Assembly: GCA_905250075.1 (NCBI GenBank)
Contig: CAJNOP010000034.1
Coordinates: forward strand, 479,043-543,042
DNA from: Rotaria sp. Silwood1
Taxonomy: Eukaryota; Rotifera; Eurotatoria; Philodinida; Philodinidae
Direction of reading: 5' to 3'
Length of the DNA: 64,000 nt
Positions 11,025 through 22,313 of this stretch are shown here, piece after piece. The notes beneath the pieces are model-generated. The model was not told the origin of the DNA. It did no database searches and saw nothing but the letters and a program-made list of their open reading frames with translations. The translations under genes and the position numbers were made by a program. Every line of letters starts with the position of its first letter. Within the stretch, counting starts at the first letter, position 1.

Positions 11025-14000
11025 TTGTATGACAAAATGTTACTAATTACATGCTATCTTCTACTTTCGACTGTTTTTGTGATAGCAGTTGATTCATCAT
11101 CGTTTGTTAAAGTGAAAAATGGTCGTTTGTATTTGGACAATCATGACTATTTCTTTGTAGGCACCAATTTTTGGTATGGTGCTAATTTGGCATCAGTTGG
11201 CACTGGAGGCAACCGCATGCGTTTAATACGTGAACTCGATCATTTACATGCACTAGGTGTGAACAATCTGCGTGTACAAGCAGGTAGTGAAGGACCCGAC
11301 ACAGAGCCGTGGCGTATCATTCCTTCCATGCAGCCTTCTCCCGGAATATACGATGCTGATGTGCTCGATGGGCTCGATTTTCTTTTGTATGAAATGAGTA
11401 AACGTCAGATGCGAGCTGTCATGTGCTTGAATAATTTCTGGCATTGGTCAGGCGGCTTTGCTCAATATGTAGTATGGGCTAATGGAATGGCAACAGCAAT
11501 ACCCTATCCGGGTAGTTACGAACAATTCGAAATCTTTTCAGCACAATTCTACGGACTAACAAAAGCCACGGAACTGTTTGACAATCATATTCGATTCTTA
11601 TTATCGCGTACAAATCGATACACAAATGTCGCCTATACAAATGATACAACTATTGTAAGTCAAATGAAAAAGCAATTTACCAAAAGCATCTGAGTTTAAA
11701 TATTTTTGTCGGTGCCTATCAGTGATTCGTTGAGGAGTAGAAAATTATAACAATTTTTTAAAATTCTATCTCAAGCAAGCAGTATCAATTATGTTAGACA
11801 ATAAAGTCTTGCATGGTTGGGTTTGGTAGCGTTAAAACTGATTAGAAAATATCGCCACCGAACCGAATCCTGCAAGACTCTATTGGACAAATATATCACT
11901 TGTATTCTTGAAGAATGTTCTCCAGAAACCGATGATAAAGATGAAGTTTCTTTTTACACGTGACTATCGTACTGTTCAGAAGAGAGTTGGTAAGCGAGGG
12001 TGAGAGCATATGTCGTGAGTGTCCAACTACTTTGGTTCTCTCCCATCAATCTAAACACTCACTTACTCAGAAAAAAAGACATTGTTGTGCATAAAAAATA
12101 TTAATAATTTATCAAAATATGATAGATTTTTGTCTTATTTTTACTTTAANNNNNNNNNNGGGGGGGGGGGGGGGGGTTAATCACAACCACCAACTTTTTA
12201 CAATCTTAAAATTGAGGGTGAGGGATGGTTGTTGGTTTGTGTATGCATGTAGGTTTGGGTCTTCTTTTAGACCATACCAGAATCAGCTCATCGTCTCTTT
12301 GATGCATCCATAGCTACGTTAAAAATACCAAAGGTCTAGTTTATTCTGCATCTACTGTTACATCTATACTTTTTAATATGATTTTAATGACTCATTAGAT
12401 CTATTTGCCGAGTTTTGTTGTACTAAAAAAATATACTCTTAAAGAAACATCCATTAACGTTCCTTATGGTTGTTAATTTTAAGTTTAAAAATAAATTTAT
12501 TAACTTTAATCTCCAAGAAGAAAGGATCATTTGGTATCAGGCTTTTTACATTCGAAATGTGATTATGTTATTGGTCTAGACCACAAAGAAGGCTTTTATG
12601 AAAAATCACTGTACATTCGCAATCTTTCTAAAAAAATCTCTCATATGAAAGCCAATGACATCTCATGCTACGAATAATTTGCTAAAATCATTCACTATAA
12701 CACTTCCATCACTTCTACCTACGCGTGCCATTTTGAGGAATTCCACTATTGAGACCACCTTTATTTGCCAAAGTTCAACACTATTCTACGTTTGAAAAAT
12801 GATATGTATGCGCTTTGAGAACTGCTATTTATACATATATATATATATATATCTTATCATGCTTCCATTTTACCAGCCTACAATACTTTGTCTTATTTTC
12901 AACTGTGGCTCATTCAACACATTCGATAAGCATTTTTAAATAGATATCACGCCTTACCTTCGGTCTATAAATCAATAAATGCATAAATATAATACTTACT
13001 ATTTACTAGTAAATAATTAAATACTGTGCTTTTAGTAGTTATTAGCATATAGTAAAAACAGTATTTAACATTTACGAATAAATAAATAAATATTTCAGTT
13101 ATTGTATTGCATTGAGTCAACCACAAAGTAAAGTAAATATGCAAATCATAATGTAAATGTAAGTATTAAAAACCTCTATTGAACATGATAGAGATTTGGT
13201 CCATATGCCTCCCTTCTTTACGCTCCAGAACACTTCAACATATACCCTTATGTACACAGTATGAAAAAGTTTACTATATCTGAAATTTCTTTCGCAATTA
13301 AGTAGTAGATATAAGACACATTGTATGATAAAAGATATGTTTCTTTGAAGCCAACGAACTGAAAGCTTTAAATTGTTTGTTTACGATGAAATAAGCAATA
13401 CAGTTTTTACTTATTTGCTAGTCATTAGTAAATGCTAAATTTAACGCATAAAAGTAATGGTCGAAATGCCTTATTTACTTCACTGCGTTGACTTAATCAT
13501 AAATTACAGCAAATATGTCATCTCTATTTGTGAAAGCAATACTAAATATATATCAATATTTTGAATAATAATTTGGCTGTGATCTTTCGAAGATGTCTTG
13601 GGAACTCGCCAACGAGCCTCGTCGTCTGAACCTTTCATGGGTGCATCGAACAGCTTGCTTAATAAAAAAACTTGCTCCTTTTCAATTGGTAACCACGGGC
13701 GTCGAGGGCAAGATTTCATCGAATAATTTCACTAATGATCACGCAAGTCCCTGCATTGACTATGCCACCTTTCATTTATGGGTGCAAAACTGGAATGTGT
13801 TCGACCCACACAACGCTTCTGTGACATTACCTGTTGCCATTGATTTTGCCGAAAAGTATATTGAATTTCACGCTGCTTATAAGGATAAGCCGGTGGTATT
13901 AGAAGAATTTGGCATTGCAAGGTAAGCATAACTAAATTTCTAGAAACAAGAAAGCTAACGCGTATCATGGTTTTTTTGTAATTGTCTCAAAGAAAAACCT

Positions 14001-14735
14001 AGTATACTTTGGGAATCAATATTAAATGAATACTTGACGAGCTGATTTCGAAGATCCCAAGTCGTTCATATCTAAGATCATTTGAAACAAAGTTGTTCTC
14101 AATAGAAATAGATGAATTCATTGTAATGAAGCGGTCGAATAGATTGTACTATTGTACTCGAAAAAGTGTTTCAGTGCTTTGACAACAAAGCTTAGCGAAT
14201 TTAAGTTTTGTAATATGAAAATCTGGAAAATATCTTGACAAAACCTTAAGAATTCGTTAGAACTCCAAAAACCGCTGAATAGGTTCGAAAAGCATTGTAC
14301 ATAATAAAGAAACACTCTGAAATATTTGCTCGCTTTAATTCAGTAGAGAATTTCAGAACAAACCTTTAAGAATGATTCAATGAAAATCTTTATCAAAGGG
14401 ACAATGATGATCACACACCAGCAGCGCCTGTGACCATACGCGACCAATATTATCGAGCTATTCTTCAACATACTCGTAATTATCGTGTGCCTGTCAACTT
14501 TTGGGCCTACGGAGGCGAAGGACGACCACGCATGCCAGGCGCCAACTGGAGCCAAGGCGATGATTTCATAGGAGATCCACCTCATGAGCCACAAGGTTGG
14601 TATTCGGTGTACAATAGCGATCAAAGTACGCTTGACCTCATCCAGCAATTCGCTACTATCAACTCAACATCATTAGCAACTAAATTTGTTCTTTCTACAT
14701 GCTTTTATCTATTGACAATCGCGGTGCTCTTATAA
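11025..14735 (+). CDS. GH5 (subfamily 7-like) endo-beta-1,4-mannanase, secreted, three exons
   Basis: Exons 11025-11654, 13593-13921 and 14399-14735 (1296 nt, 431 aa). Introns of 1938 and 477 nt have GTAAGT and GTAAGC donors and AG acceptors, and phases agree. The join rebuilds the family block NDTTI/MSWELANEPR. The protein has a signal peptide (about residues 1-22), the strand-beta1 motif FVGTNFWYGANL, the acid/base Glu218 in ELANEP and the nucleophile Glu315 in VVLEEFGIAR. Exon 3 supplies RDQYY and a Gly/Trp-rich segment (NFWAYGGEGRP). The last 16 residues are hydrophobic (STCFYLLTIAVLL), which suggests a GPI-type or membrane tail. GH5_7 enzymes cut beta-1,4-mannan backbones of plant cell walls. 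AATAAA follows at 14759. Together with the laccase 4 kb upstream, this suggests a plant-polymer-degrading function. The first intron is unusually long and contains an assembly gap. Confidence 0.92.
11806..11879. repeat. Long hairpin inside mannanase intron 1
   Basis: GTCTTGCATGGTTGGGTTTGGTAGCG faces CGCCACCGAACCGAATCCTGCAAGAC across a 20-25 base loop, giving an imperfect stem of about 26 bp. This may be a very short foldback element or a remnant of a larger one. No target duplication is obvious. Confidence 0.5.
12150..12176. other. Assembly gap followed by a run of 17 G
   Basis: Ten N (12150-12159) are followed directly by G17 (12160-12176). The true length and sequence are unknown here. The poly-G may be real and the cause of the assembly failure, or a sequencing artefact. 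It lies inside mannanase intron 1, so it does not affect the protein. Confidence 0.9.
12160..13592. other. Remainder of mannanase intron 1: low-complexity and repeated words
   Basis: Contains a G/T-rich stretch after the poly-G, an (AT)n run near 12834-12852, and many copies of short words such as TTTACTA, AGTAAATA and CTAGTAAATAA around 12980-13150 and 13400-13500. No open frame of note. The same kind of words recur at 19.7-21.2 kb. Confidence 0.45.
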
Positions 14736-16480
14736 CCTTTTCTAGGCATGAAAATGACAATAAACTCGTAAAAAGACATGAGACTTTGAAGCCAAAGACT
14801 GAATAGAGCATGTTCGTATAATGTGAGAATATTGATCGAATTATGTCCATCTTACATTGACCCACAACAGTATAGATTATATTCAAATGTATTCTTCATC
14901 CGAAATTTCCCCATATACACTAAGATCAATGTGAAATAAGTGAGCAGTACAGTTATGGTATGACTGTTCTTGAAATGTCTCATCAGTGATGTTGGCTAGC
15001 TTTTAAATAGAAGGCATGAAATGCTGCACACATTCATAGCAATTGTGGGATTCTGCTAATTTGATTCAGAATAGAAATTCAGCTGGCATAATGCTATCTA
15101 CTTCACTGATACTTCGGTATGTCGGTCTCACGCAACTATCATGTTTGGCACCGTAGTTATTGCTATTCTTGTATCTTTTATCTCGAGCGCGCGGAAGTGA
15201 GTGAGATAGAGACAGAAAATACACCACAGACACAATGCAATGTAAGAAAATACTATAAACATTGAAAGTGACAAACCAATCAAAAATTTGGATGTAAGTA
15301 TGGATCTATGATTCAGTCACACGCATATCCATGTTTGATTTGATTATAATACCTTGTTCATAACCAAGTGTGTATTTTCTGTATAGAGTCAATATTTAGC
15401 GAGTGGTAAAACTGTTTTGTTGTCGAATACATTCTACATGAATTCATCGACGTACACAGTGTAAGTATATAAAAAATATCTTTGACTTGTTTCTTCATAT
15501 CGAATAGTGCGAACATTCTAAGAGTGCCAAAAATTAACATTAAATTTATACTCAATAAATAATAAGATTTTAGAGGATGAATTCCTGTTTCGAAAGTGTG
15601 CCAGAGAAAAATGCTGATATTGGATATTCCATCAGTCGAGAAAATTTCTTCTACAATAAGCATATCTGATACGAGTTTCCTTTCATGTCTTGCAGTGTGT
15701 AAGCGACCATGTATAGCATCGGTTGTCGAAGAAGTGTCGACTAGAACAACCAAAATAGTAATAATCCCCTATATAGATGCCAAAAATTTTCTTCTTTTTC
15801 AAGTACAAAGTCGTGATTCTTTTTCGAAATGAAAACCGTCTTCATAGAAACATGATTGAAGAGTGATTAAGACTGAGACATACAAGACTTGCAGCAAACA
15901 TGTATAAATGTCCAAAGACTTAATATTTTAAGCGTTTCAAAGCGTTTCTAGAAAAGTGATCTTGGAAATGGTTAAAAACTGTAAACTTCAAGTGTGCATA
16001 GATACATATTTTGTGTTTCTATTATTTGTATTCGTTTACACACAGAGAATCCGATTCGTACGATATTTTTCACGCCCACTATTCTGTACAAACGTTGAAA
16101 CGCTCAAAAAATCAATTTCTTAAGTGGTTATACGTGTATTTAGAATCTCTTTTTGCTATGGGACCAATGAAAATGTAGTGAAAAAAGTTGAATGTTCAAA
16201 AATTGATTGTTTTTACGCCTTTCTTTTTTTAGACCAGTTTTTGCTGACCTTTGGTAGCTGATCTTGACATCCAAAAACGCCGAATTTTTCTTTGTATTTA
16301 TACTCATCTTTGGCAGTTTCTGACTATCTGGGCAGACTGACGATCTAATTAAGAGTAATCAATGATCCATCTGCACTATAAGTGATAGGATATTTATGTT
16401 TGTAGAAGACGATTAAAAAAATACGACTGATTCCTTAAATAAGATAGGAATAATGCACCGTGTTGTCTAATACCATATAG
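14736..16480. other. Non-genic stretch after the mannanase
   Basis: AATAAA at 14759 closes the mannanase. Beyond it I see no supported gene. A minus frame at 15358-15780 is open for about 135 codons, with a first half that looks moderately protein-like (contains STTDAIHGRLHTARHER), but it has no start in good context, no splice partners and no motif, so it is left uncalled. Confidence 0.4.
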
Positions 16481-16489
16481 GAGTAGTCC

Positions 16490-16680
16490 TCAAGATACAT
16501 TCTCGATGTGGATATGGATGTGTGAATTTAGGTGTGGAGTTTGAGAGTGAGTAACGTACGTGTGGTTATGTGGATTTTGGTGAGCATCGGTGTGGATGGA
16601 TATGTGCATATATATCTCGATTTGTTATGAATTTGTAATTATGTCTACCCTACCTCACACCTGCACGCAAAAACTAACAC
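16490..16680. repeat. GT-rich tract paired with a downstream CA-rich tract
   Basis: About 16495-16610 is a G/T-rich run of short variants of GTGTGGAT/GGTGTGGA on the + strand. After an AT spacer it is followed by a C-rich run (TACCCTACCTCACACCTGCACG, split here: TACCCTACCTCACACC then TGCACG) at about 16646-16670. The arrangement suggests a very degenerate foldback or minisatellite. No exact repeat unit can be defined by eye. Confidence 0.35.
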
Positions 16681-16731
16681 TAACATCTAATTGCAACTCA
16701 ACAGATAGTATAGTCTCATATAACTACTTAT

Positions 16732-17466
16732 ATGTATTATAAAAATGAACATAGGTTTGTATCATCAAATGAATCACCAAATAAGGAAACTATACTGATA
16801 GTAAACAAATTTGTTTATTTATATGCGTCAAAATATCTTTCAATACAAAATCATCAAAACATATACCAATCTCAAATATATTCTGAACTCATCTGCAACA
16901 ACTGTGATCATCAGATTTTTCTAACTGTATTGCTTAATTTATGGTCAAACAAACAAAGCATTGATAATTTAAGAACCAAAACCGAAGTTTTATTTTCTAA
17001 AAACAATATTTATAACGACAGTAAACTCTATAGCACTTCATCCTATAATACATGAGTGCTTGTGTACATGTAAGTACAAAGAGAAAAGAGATGTTTCGGT
17101 GTTGTCACGATACAATATCGTAATGAATGTTTAAAAAGATTAGTCAAAAAGGTATACAAGTAAAGACCATCATCAATAATAAATGACATTAAGTGACACT
17201 ATGATAATGCAAGAGCACGTATGAACGGTATTGGTTTTAATTAGCCTCAAGAAGAAAAAATTAAACTTCTGACTTGTCCATTATACTGTTCCGTTCTTGC
17301 TTATTCAAATTTCTGGTTGCTCAATTGCTTAAAAAGTAAACTTGATACACATCCAGATGCTACAGTTTTGGTTCAAGGCATAACCAAGATGTTTAGTTCG
17401 ATTCTTGTTCATGAATGCAAAAAGGACAGTCCGGAAGTAGACTCAAAATATCAAACTTTGTATTGA
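16732..17466 (+). other. Two orphan coding-like frames, unrecognised
   Basis: One frame (16732-17055) encodes 107 residues with a CNNCDH motif. A second frame opens just after a possible acceptor (TTTTAATTAG) at 17245 and runs to 17466, containing LLTCPLYCSVLAYSNFWLL. Neither has a recognisable domain and no splice joins them clearly. They sit just upstream of a hAT-like fragment and may be parts of the same eroded element. Function unknown. Confidence 0.25.
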
Positions 17467-17582
17467 GCATCATGAGAATTACTTCGAGCAATTACTGTAA
17501 ACAGATGAGCAAAATGTTTTTTCTATGAATAAATATTTGAAAGTTCACGAACTTTTTGAATCTCCCATGTAGTACATAAAGA

Positions 17583-17758
17583 AAAAAATGAACTAAATTA
17601 TCTTTGTGCTAAGTGAATTCGTAATGATTTTAAAACTTTTACGATTGTTGATGATTATGGATTTGAACACTTGACAAACATGTTTATCAAAATAAGTGAG
17701 AAGAGTATTTCTTATAACAATGTGGATGAGGGTGTTTTTGTATGGGGGTTGATTTAGT
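17583..17758 (+). pseudogene. hAT-superfamily transposase fragment
   Basis: The frame reads KKNELNYLCAK, an in-frame TGA, then IRNDFKTFTIVDDYGFEHL and continues to a stop at about 17758. The segment resembles the I..D..PFSIVDDxGFxxL block that precedes the catalytic core of hAT/ZBED transposases. Only this part is readable and the DDE core and dimerisation domain are absent, so it is a dead remnant. Assignment rests on one motif. Confidence 0.45.
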
Positions 17759-17860
17759 TAATGAGAGGGCCTGTCACTACACCTGATCCGCAACCACATA
17801 CACGCCGTATCCTACACACACACACGCGCATACCTACGCTTACCCATTATGCTGACGGCT
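17730..17860. repeat. G-rich/C-rich paired tracts
   Basis: GGATGAGGGTGTTTTTGTATGGGGG (positions 17727-17751) faces a C/A-rich run containing CCGCAACCACATACACGCC and an ACACACACAC stretch at about 17785-17840. It has the same style as the tract near 16.5 kb and the arms of the MITE at 22.3 kb. The pairing is imperfect. Confidence 0.3.
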
Positions 17861-18183
17861 TTTCGAAGTTATTGCGAGGAAAACGATAATGACATGCTTG
17901 TGTAAAGAAACTTTCCTTCACTTCGTTTGTGATAACTTATGATGGGCAGATGACAGAACACTAGAAACACAGAGACCGTTCGTTCTCAAAGTATTGCAGT
18001 GTTTGATGACATCGTAGATCATCGCTAAAGAATTACGTTTGTGACCTAATCTTAAGAGACACAGGTGAGATGTGGTGTACTTGATATACTGTAGAACTTA
18101 GAACGATCAGAAATTCGAAACATGCAATATCTTTTGCAAGTAACGACATGAATCGTTCACAAATTTATTCTGAATCTCCAACA

Positions 18184-19149
18184 TTAACACCAGCTATTAT
18201 GCTTATTCCACGCTTGAAGATGACAGAATCGTGCTGAGCGTGCGATTTTAACTATAAATGGCCATATTTCATATGTGACATTCGCTTTTATAAGAACTGC
18301 CTTGATCGCACACTCAGGTTGGGTGTATCTCAAACCACAAACATGAATAGGAAGATTGGTAGCATAGCCAACACGCATGTAGCTATCTGCTAAAGCCCGT
18401 GGAACAATTGCAAAAATGTCCGAAAGTCCGTATTCTTTTACATCACAGAAAGTCAGATTTGTACTCCACCGTTCGTTATAACCGGATGGAATGTCAGATA
18501 AGCACTCATAGTAAGGATTAATTAGAATACGATCACTTGGTATCTGATCTGGTGTAGGCAATGCTTTAGCAAAGTACAGATCTGGTCGGCTTCGAACGAT
18601 AAAATCGTATTTGATGCCATTCTGCTCTTCTGCCTTTTCGACATGTTCCAAACAACGCTGCCACTTTGAGTAGCCAACCTGGTCATTGATAGCACCAAGA
18701 TGGTTTCCCACGGAGATCCATTCAATTTTGCGTGGAGAAAGATGTATCTTATTCAAAAGACTAGGGTGAAAAATGACTTCGCATAATTTTTTCCTTCTGT
18801 TGTTGATCTCATCATTTCGGACTAGCTCCTATTTTAATGCAGTACTATATTTATCTGGCGGGTTGTATTCAACCTTGCTTCCATGAATATACTCAGAGTC
18901 GTTTCGAAGTTCAAGAACAGCAAAGAGATCACCAGCTAGTATATTCAACGCTTGTCGTCGGTAAGCAGTGTAGACTTCCTCTTTATAGAGTGTTCTAGGA
19001 CCACCTGTCATGCAATGAGCAAAACGGACTTTTTGAACTTTCGTCACATTCTGTGAATGATGAAGACAACGTGGATGATTTTTAAATATGCGTAATAGAA
19101 ATAATATTATGATGATCTCGGCGACACAGAACACTTTTAACCAACTCAT
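18184..19149 (-). CDS. Type II membrane glycosyltransferase-like protein; one in-frame TAG or a 45-nt intron
   Basis: The minus frame from ATG at 19149 to the stop at 18184 spans 322 codons and is interrupted only by TAG at 18831-18829 (codon 107). It may be a single premature stop, or the AG end of a 45-nt in-frame intron (AAG|GTTGAA...AAAATAG, 18873-18829) with a weak donor. The N-terminus is a short cytosolic stretch, then one hydrophobic segment (about residues 9-22) and a lumenal domain. That domain holds RFAHCMTGGPRT and DLFAVLELRND early, then YDFIVRSRPDLYF and GLSDIFAIVPR, a pattern seen in uncharacterised GT-A-like families of algae, plants and rotifers. This suggests a Golgi enzyme acting on glycans. 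Donor, acceptor and catalytic residues cannot be named. Intronless or one tiny intron, consistent with a foreign gene. Confidence 0.6.
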
Positions 19150-20800
19150 GTGTTTGAAATTGTCTTTGAAAAATGCAGATACCTGTGACTATTTCGTAGG
19201 AAACGGTTGAAAACTCTTCAAAACGTCTCGGTTGACCGGTAGTATTGTAAACTGTAAAAGTAAATACAAAACTTTTATTGATGATTCATCGTAATGAGTT
19301 GACATCTTGAAGCGTCTTACCACTTACGAGCTTACGTGTAGGAAATAGAGAGAGGAGCACAAAAATCGTTATATTCCGAAGATATGTGTGCTTATAGACG
19401 TTTTCGACCTTAATGTGAATGGATGTGTGGAAACTAAAGAACATGACTATAACAGTAACAGTTTGAAATAAATAGTAAACACGTCAAAATGATTGGTTAG
19501 ACGCCTCCACTCAATTCTTTCGAGCTGTTCCCAGTTTTGTAGAACTAGCATTTTTTTCGTTCATTTCAACCTATTAGCTGATTATCAATTAGATATGCGA
19601 TGATCCATCATCTCTGAATCATCACTGGCTGTGACAGATGATCGCTGAGAAGTCAGACTTATGAAGATGAGGAATCTTTGTTGGCTTTTATTACATTTTA
19701 CATTAATTACGGTGATTATACTCCCATTCTATTAAAATGCTGAAATGATTCCGATTTAAATCCTAAGTGATTTTAAATAAAAACTTAGTAAACAATGCGA
19801 TTTTTGCTAAGTAAAGAGACATAAATACCTAAGTAAAAAATTTAATTGTACAGTTACTATATTAATAAAGCTTTTGTTGCTTTTCGTGATCGTCCTCTTT
19901 TTTTTTCTTCCAGTGATATATCCTTTGAGAATGAAAATAGTTTGCAAAACTTCAACCTAATATCTAAATCAATAATATGTTTGAAAGTCTATTCTTTGAA
20001 GCAGCTGGAACTACAGTAGAGTTCAATTTTCTATTCTGATGAAATCTGGGGATGGAAGTGTTTTTGTAAAGAAGACTAGCATTAACAAACAACAACATTC
20101 TAAACCTATATCAACCCACACCCTTATGCAGACGAATCAATTAAAATGAGTTCTCAGCAACTTTAATTTTAATGGAGATTTTTGTCGATTTCAGCGTGTG
20201 TGTCAATCGGAGGCCTGGATGTTAGTAACAGCCTTCTTTTTACAAACACTCTCGTCTCTACACTTACATTCACACCCTAAATTGAAAGTAAACTTTCAAT
20301 GGCAGACATTTATTGAACGATAAAGTGGACGATGGTGAGAACATACTGGAAAATAGGAAACCAAAAAAAAATTTTGAAAGATCAATAGCGATCATGTATA
20401 AAAGAAACAGGAGAGAGAAAAGAGACATTATTGTATTGGAGCATCGTTGCAGAAAAGAATGTATGCATTCACGCATGACATCAGAACGAAAAATATAATT
20501 AAAACAGACATGTATCATGGTGATAGTTCAATGCTGACAGAAGGAAAGAAAGAGAGAAAATGTATACGCTATACCATCATAAAAAAATTCAATCTGTCTT
20601 AGATAATCATACTTAGTCTTTATTAGAAATTATTTAATATTAATAATTTTTACTTAACGATTTTATTTTATAATTATGATTTCAATTTATTATCTTAGCA
20701 AAAACAATTTTTTTCTTACATATTAATTATCTAATTTAGCAAATATTTTTATTACTAAGAAACTATAAATTAACTGAGCATTCAATATTTGCACTACCAG
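19150..20800. repeat. Gene-poor DNA with recurring AGTAAATA/TTAGCAAA words
   Basis: No supported gene. From about 19740, and again at 20590-20780, the DNA is built from AT-rich words such as CTAAGTAAA, CTTAGTAAA and TTAGCAAA, which also occur on the other side of the solo LTR (21060-21180). This looks like one older AT-rich repeat that the LTR element entered. Confidence 0.4.
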
Positions 20801-21052
20801 TGTTACAGTGTATTGTAACTACATATACCTCGATTCTATCTATTCTCTTTTCTTTGATATTTTCGTTTCTGTTATTTCGTTTCTATTGCTCTTCTTTGTC
20901 CTTGATTAACCTTTCTATTCCTTTCAATTTTTGTCCTTGTTTTTCATGTTCGTATATAAACGTTTGTTTTCTTAAAGAATAAACAGAGAGAGAATAAACC
21001 ACATACGCACGTTAACTGTGTTCGTCGCTCTTCGTGAGCGTGAACGCTAACA
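20801..21052 (+). mobile_element. Solo LTR of an LTR retrotransposon
   Basis: A 252-bp unit begins TGTTACAGTG and ends ACGCTAACA, so its termini TGTTA/TAACA are perfect inverted repeats of the TG...CA type. It is flanked by a perfect 5-bp target duplication ACCAG (20796-20800 and 21053-21057). Inside are a TATATAAA box at about 20954 and AATAAA signals near 20980 and 20994, in the order expected of U3-R-U5. There is no internal region nearby, so it is a solo LTR left by recombination. The intact duplication suggests a modest age. The family cannot be assigned without other copies. Confidence 0.85.
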
Positions 21053-21057
21053 ACCAG

Positions 21058-22313
21058 GCATTTTATTTACTGAGCAAATACAAATTTTATTTGGCAAAAG
21101 TCAACTTAGCATTTTAATAATTTTACTTAGCAAATAAATAATTTTCAAAAATAATTTCTATATATTAATATTTAAGCAACATGCCTAAAGAATTTCGACT
21201 TCATAAGCTTGTAGCCCATTTCGAAAGCTATTGAAATCACTACTTCGTTGACGTCAAGAAACTATCCTTCACAGAAAAAATTGCAAAATATAAAGTGCTC
21301 TAAACTTTTGTCCGCAACTTTATTTAGTCAATCACAATATTGTGAATTACATGAATTATTCAAGGCTTTTTACATAGTTTTGACGCAATTCAGGCGATCC
21401 AAGTAAGATAAATGATAGTTCAATAAATGATTAGTAGCAGATGGCGTTCAGTAAAAATTTAAAATATATAAATACCTGGCTCTGCTGAAGAAGAATGAAG
21501 AGAAGATTTTATTGCGCCCGATGTCTTTGTAGACAGACGAAAATATGCGCACACTGCAGTTCTTTAATGTCTATGTCGCTGTTTTTTCAGAGAATAGAAG
21601 AAGTTGCGCTGGAAACAATAGAGTTTTGCAGTGAACGACAAATAAACGAAGCAAAAAGGCTTCAAAGTCGTAAGTGGTTAATTTTCATAATAAAATGAGC
21701 ATGCCATATTTCTCTTCACTCAATGAAACTCTACGCAACGATTTTTTTACCAGTCACTTTCTTAGGGATCCTACACGAGCGTGGTCTGCGACGTTACTCA
21801 AATTAAAGTAAAAGATGTCTCTGCAATCGCGACAAGGTGACAATATAGAACACAATTGATCAACTCTGAACACAAATAAGAGTTTCACGTAATTCAATCA
21901 TCATTGGTGAAAGCTAGAGAAGTAAACATATCAATGTTTGGGCTACACACTATAATGAAATGTGTCGCAATCAGAATATACCGTATATAACTTTGTTTCG
22001 TTCTGTCTGCTGCCTATTAATTCACCGTTTACTTTTGTGCAAATAGCTCCATGAAGACAATTCGACTGAACATACGAAATTTATATATTTTCAAATTGAT
22101 TTTTTCTCTAGATTATTTCTCGATGATTTATTCGTCGAGAACATGCTGATTTCGATCGATGATCGAGAGGGAACTACCTTAAAATCGTCTGATGAGGGTT
22201 AGATCAACTCGAGGTCGGACGGATCTCAAGATCTGACTTGCTTCAGTTTTCAGAATAGAAATATTTAAATAAAAAATAAAAAAATTCAAAAAAAATGTCG
22301 TAATGGGTCGCGT
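21058..22313. other. AT-rich stretch without supported genes
   Basis: The right half of the AT-rich repeat runs to about 21180. A 67-codon Cys-rich frame at 21495 has an ATG but no conserved pattern or partner exon and is not called. Nothing else stands out. Confidence 0.4.

Noticed and set aside
15358-15832. Overlapping frames on both strands, up to 131 codons
   Set aside because: They overlap each other, have no motif and no good start context, and cannot be decided by eye.
16495-16610. Possible telomere repeat array
   Set aside because: No tandem exact unit is visible; only loosely similar GT-rich words.
21495-21698. 67-codon Cys-rich frame
   Set aside because: The Cys spacing does not fit a known zinc or disulfide domain, and there is no support from neighbours.
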